Assembly (NCBI GenBank): GCA_033977485.1
Contig: CM066993.1
Location: 67,682,864 to 67,746,863 of the forward strand
DNA: 64,000 nt
Source of the DNA: Hydrangea macrophylla
Taxonomy: Eukaryota; Streptophyta; Magnoliopsida; Cornales; Hydrangeaceae
Direction: 5' to 3'
Positions 60,083-64,000 of this stretch are shown here, piece after piece (the first letter of the stretch is position 1; every line of letters starts with the position of its first letter). The notes under the pieces were generated by a model that worked only from the letters and a program-made list of their open reading frames with translations, had not been told where the DNA came from and ran no database searches. A program made the translations under genes and the position numbers.

Positions 60083-60356
60083 CGCGCCACGATCGCGCGC
60101 GCGAGAATCGCGCCAGCGGCCCGCGCGCGCGAGGCATGCGTCTCTAGGCAGACAGAAAAGTTTATTTATATAAAATGAAATTTAGGCAAGTCGCGCGAGC
60201 GAGGGTCGCACGAGGAACCCTCCGCCCGAGCGATCCGCGCGCGCGACCTTGGCTGTTTCAGGCAGACAGAAAAGTATATATAAAATGAAAACTGGGCATA
60301 TCGCGCGAGCGGCCCGCGCGAGCAACACTTCGCGCAAGCGATCCGCGCGCGCGACC
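60083..60356 (+). repeat. CpG-dense tandem block in the 58,745 LTR
   Basis: Repeated GATCGCGCGCGCGA- and TCGCGCGAGCG-type blocks, within two copies of a larger unit of about 115 bp that also repeats GGCAGACAGAAAAGT and ATATAAAATGAAA. Counterpart of 7789-7926. Confidence 0.85.
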
Positions 60357-60774
60357 TCTGACAGATTCTGGTTTTTGTCTGTTTTGTATTTAGGGACTGT
60401 TTGGTTCAATTTTTAAGTAATGTTAAGGTTCTGTTTGGAAATTTTATTAATGCAGAATGCTATTAGTTATGTTTGAATTGATTAAGGAAAGGAATTGCGA
60501 GTTATCAATCCCCGTACGCGTGTTGTTCATTTAATTCAGCATTTTGCTTATGTTTAAGTGTATATCATTCATGTGGGGTCAGTGGTACATGCATGTGGGT
60601 GTCAGTCAGTGTGGAAAAGAGTAATGGTAGTGTGGAAAGAGTATGAGTTTGAGTTTGTGGTTGTGGTTGTGGTTGTGGTTGTGGTTGTGGTTGTGGGTGT
60701 GGTGGAGATTGTGGTTGTGATTATGGTTGTGGTTGAGATTGCGATGAGGGTATCTTTGAAATGCGACGGTGGCA

Positions 60775-61022
60775 AATTTGGACACTCCCTGACGCCCATG
60801 GAAGCGTTAAAGTGTGTGACGCAGAACTTGGACATTCCCTGGCACCCATGGTAGTGCTAAAGTGTGGCCTACGAACACTCCTTGATACTCGAGTCTGGAT
60901 ACTGCGTGAGGGTTTGCCCCGATATTTGCATGGCGGTTAGGGTATTCAAAGTGTGAGGCATTGGACACTCCCTGGTACCCCGGACCAAAGTGTGAGGCAA
61001 ACTGGACACTCCCTGGTGCCCC
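60775..61022 (+). repeat. GGACACTCCCTGG array at the position of the 8241 hairpin array
   Basis: Five units at about 60,779, 60,829, 60,873, 60,966 and 61,004 with core GGACACTCCCTGG and a variable tail. It lies just before the conserved GAGAGAAAAGAGTC block, the same place as the hairpin array of 6733-9251. Confidence 0.75.
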
Positions 61023-61717
61023 GTTGCTAAAGTATGTCTATCTTAGTGTTTCAAAGATACCAGGAGTAAGATAGTGGGTTGTTGGGTTTTGTCGAGAGAA
61101 AAGAGTCGGTCAGATGAGATGGTGCATCGTTCTCATACACGGTCACATATGTGTGAACTTATCTGTGGAATAATATTGTGGTTGTTTTCTAAACAAGCTC
61201 TTTATCTTAAATATAAACTTGTGGATTTAAATGGGAATTGGAAAATGGTAAATGAGTATGTTTTACATTTAAAGTTATGTTTTTAATACTCACCAGCTTC
61301 TTGAAGCTGACGACGTTGATGCGTCCTGGACATTCGTGTTCAGGCTTTTCAGGTTATGATCAGGAAGGACCTTATGACTACGCTAACTGAGAATGGCTGC
61401 TTTTGGAATGAGAAAACTGTTCACTTATTATATGCTTTAAACTTATATGTTTTAAGTTACGACTGTTTGTTATAAGGATGACTGTAATAGACACTAAGTT
61501 ATTGTTTTGTTTCAAGGCGGTCTGTGCCTTAGTTGACCCCGTGCTGTAATATGTAATAAGTTAGAAAATTTTTGTAAGCCTTGATTGCTCTACTCTGATT
61601 ATTATGTTTTGCTTGTTCGACGTTTGGGACGAAATCGATCCTTCAAACTGTCGCGACCTACGGGTCCATAAAGGAAATTAAACACTTTCTTTATTTATGC
61701 TACGTCGGGGCGTGACA

Positions 61718-64000
61718 GTCTCCTATAAAATCATTACCAAGATTCTTACTAGAAGATTGGAGCCTTTCTTAAACAATCTTATTAGCCCTAATCAAAGTAG
61801 TTTTATCCTTGGAAGATCTACCAAGGATAATATCATTATCACTTAGAAAATTCTACACTCTCTGAGAGGTAGGAAAAGTAATAGGGGAGGGATGATTTTG
61901 AAAAAGCCTATGATAGAATCAATTGGAACATTTTAAAGGAAACTTTGATTGCTTTTAACTTCCCCTCCCCATGGATCGAAATCATTATGCAATGCACCAC
62001 TACTACTGAACTTCAAATCCTCTTCAATGGTATCCCATTTGATAGCTTTAAACCAAATCATGGCCTAAGATAAGGAGATCATATTTCCCCCTATCTCTTT
62101 GTCTGTTGCATGGAAATGTTAGCTAGTATGATTGAGAAACAAGTTATTTCTAAAAAGTGGAAAGGGGTAAAAGCCTTTCTGAGAGGGCCTCATATATCCC
62201 ATCTCTTTTTTGCGGATGACATTATCCTTTTTACTGAAGCTACAGAAATTTTTTTTGACACTATCATGGATACTCTGGGAAAATTCTGTGCTATTTTCGG
62301 GCAAAAAATTAATATTGCTAAATCTCGTATTTTCTTCTCTGCTAATACTAGAGGTAACATTATCAACGCCATTACTAAAAAAAAGTGGTATAGCTTAAAC
62401 TCAGGATCTTGGAAAATATTTGGGCATTTCTTTCATCCATGGGAGAGTTTCTAAGGCTCTTTTTAATAGTACTATTAATAAGATCCAAAAGAAACTCTCA
62501 AGTTGGAAAGCCCAAATGCTTTCTTGTGATGGAAGATCTACTCTCATTAAATCGGTTAATGAAGCCATCCCTAACCATTTGATGCATACCATGTTGCTTC
62601 CTATGTCTGTCTGTCAGATACTTGATCACCTTAATAGAGACTTTCTTTGGGGTGATCAAGAAGATAAAAAAGAAAATCCATCTGGTTAGCTAGGATAAAA
62701 TCTGTCTAGGAAAAAATCAAGGAGGTCTTGGGCTCAGGAAAAGTCATGAAAATAACCTAGCTATGCTAGGGAATCTTGGTTGGAATATTTTGAAGTCCAA
62801 AGATAATCTTTAGTCCAAGGTGATTGTTAGTAAATATCTAAATGGCAATCCTCACTTTGAGTGGAAGGCCAAAAGAAGAAACTCAAACATCTGGAAGGCA
62901 TCCTTTGTTCCTCGGATCTTCTTAAAAAATGTACTAAATGGATTATTGGGAATGATATTAAGATCAACTTGTGGAAAGACTGGTTGTGTGGTACTTCTGC
63001 CTTGTCCTAAAGGCATCCTACAAGATTTTCTCTAGACCTGAGGGTTGAAGATATTATCTCTGCTAACGGTTCCTGGATTCTTGATGATATACATCTTTGG
63101 ATTTCTGAGAATGAAAAGAAAGACATTCTCTGAACCCCCCTCCCTAAATTTAATCCTATGGCTGATTTCCCTTCTTGGATCCTCTCTAGCAATGGCAGGT
63201 TTAACTCTGCTAGTGCTTATGCTATTGCTAGTGGTAATCTCTATTAGGCTAATAACAGCATTTGCAAAGTCCTTTAGAAGTAGAAAATTCCTAATAAGCT
63301 GAAATTCTTCTTTTGGAAGTGTATTTTGGATACATTGCCTTCAAAAATCTCCTCTATACAATAACTATTTCCTCTGATTCAATGTGCCCTAGATGCTCAT
63401 TTTGGAAGGAGGATACGATATATATATATATATATTTATTCTAAAGCCTGCAGCCTTTGGAGCCTTGTTTAACCTTAGGCTGTGGACATGTTGAATCTTT
63501 CTCTTACTTGTACTCAATGGCTTCAGGAGAGAATGAAAGATGTTGCTTCTAATGGTTAGATGAATCTTCCTAATGATAATTTTTTTATTACAGGGTGCTA
63601 CCAACTGCGGAAAGATAGCAACAATCTGATTTTCAAAGGGAACTCTACTCATGATAGACAAATTGCTAGAATGACAAAGCTTTCAATAGAGATAGTGGCT
63701 TGAGTAATCATGGTAATTTGAATCTTATTCGTTGGTATCCTCCTAATGCAGGAACCCTTAAGCTCAACACAGATGGAAGTTGTCAAGGGAACCTAGGCCA
63801 AGGAGGCTTTAGAGGACTCATTAGAGATAATCAAGTCGATGGAGAACATGCTACTATGGACACCTCGACAATTGCATAAGCCTATTTTCAGAATTCCAAA
63901 GCATCATAATAGGTCTGGACCTTGCTCACAAGGAAGGAATGGAAGATATTCTTGTTGAAACTAACTTGTTAAGTGATTGTTTGCTTATGAAAAAGACAGA
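61718..64000 (+). pseudogene. LINE, reverse transcriptase to RNase H, degraded, continues off the right edge
   Basis: RT blocks in shifting frames: YDRINWNILKETL, SPWIEIIMQC, LFNGIPF, HISPYLFVCCMEMLASM, the catalytic FADD at 62,209-62,220 and FGQKINIAKSRIFFS; then the C-terminal region (KKLSSWKAQMLSCDGRSTLI, LPMSVCQILDHLNRDFLWGD, a zf-RVT-like stretch) and a C-terminal RNase H start, KLNTDGSCQGNLGQGGFRGL, at 63,757. Plant L1 elements with a terminal RNase H are known. Multiple stops and frameshifts make it inactive. Its 3' end and target duplication lie outside the window. Confidence 0.87.

Larger units (their letters stand above)
58745..61717 (+). mobile_element. Solo LTR in the LINE, 3.0 kb, TSD GTCTC
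   Basis: Starts TGTAATAACC and ends GGGGCGTGACA, flanked by GTCTC at 58,740-58,744 and 61,718-61,722. Same family as 6733-9251 (shared GAGAGAAAAGAGTC, TCATACACGGTC, TGATGCGTCCTGGAC and the terminal TGCTACGTCGGG block), but its internal arrays differ: a CpG-dense block at 60,083-60,356, a TTGTGG repeat at 60,655-60,735 and a GGACACTCCCTGG array at 60,775-61,022. Confidence 0.9.

Noticed and set aside
60558..60854. Valine-rich open frame.
   Set aside because: It is the TTGTGG repeat translated inside a solo LTR.

Overview
This window is nuclear DNA of a flowering plant, almost certainly a eudicot. The evidence is GT-AG spliced genes for a WAT1-related transporter and an RGG-type Alba protein, plus dense plant LTR retrotransposons, LINE sequence and MITEs. 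I cannot name the species from sequence alone.

Gene-bearing left third (1-19,865). Two host genes lie on the minus strand. The first is the 5' end of a WAT1-related (EamA/nodulin MtN21) transporter: exons 1-3 at 436-1694, running off the left edge. The second is a complete 8-exon, 262-residue Alba gene at 12,024-17,864, with a 5'UTR intron whose acceptor directly abuts the ATG. Around and inside them are MITEs of hAT, MULE-like and GGGCCCGTTTGG types, two solo LTRs with exact 5-bp target duplications (4943-5922; 6733-9251), and G homopolymers of 26 and 42 bases.

Right two thirds (19,866-64,000) form one nested retrotransposon pile with essentially no host gene. Order of nesting: gypsy B (+ strand, 5'LTR from 19,866) > copia 1 (from 25,710) > a LINE (from about 35,940, still open at the right edge) > gypsy A (minus, 39,785-58,571, TSD AGAAG) > a Tat/Ogre-type element (minus, 41,344-49,207) > copia 2 (+, 49,208 to about 53,912). 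Further insertions sit in these layers: solo LTRs at 21,446-23,692, 33,467-35,522, 36,116-37,731 and 58,745-61,717; a probable LTR insert at 25,933-28,303; and a hAT MITE that carries a Stowaway MITE. Every coding region seen in the pile is broken by stops, frameshifts, insertions or deletions.

The most unusual signal is not a gene. Several unrelated LTR families here carry family-specific arrays of perfect 10-14 bp palindromes: CAGTCGACTG, TTCGATCGATCGAA, GCGGATCGATCCGC and TTCGACCGGTCGAA. Neighbouring copies are usually 19-23 bp apart, close to two helical turns. A further LTR family (6733-9251) carries eight tandem hairpin units whose loop core is constant while the outer stem changes on both arms together, a covariation-like pattern. 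Both are read directly from sequence; function is not known to me and is only inferred.
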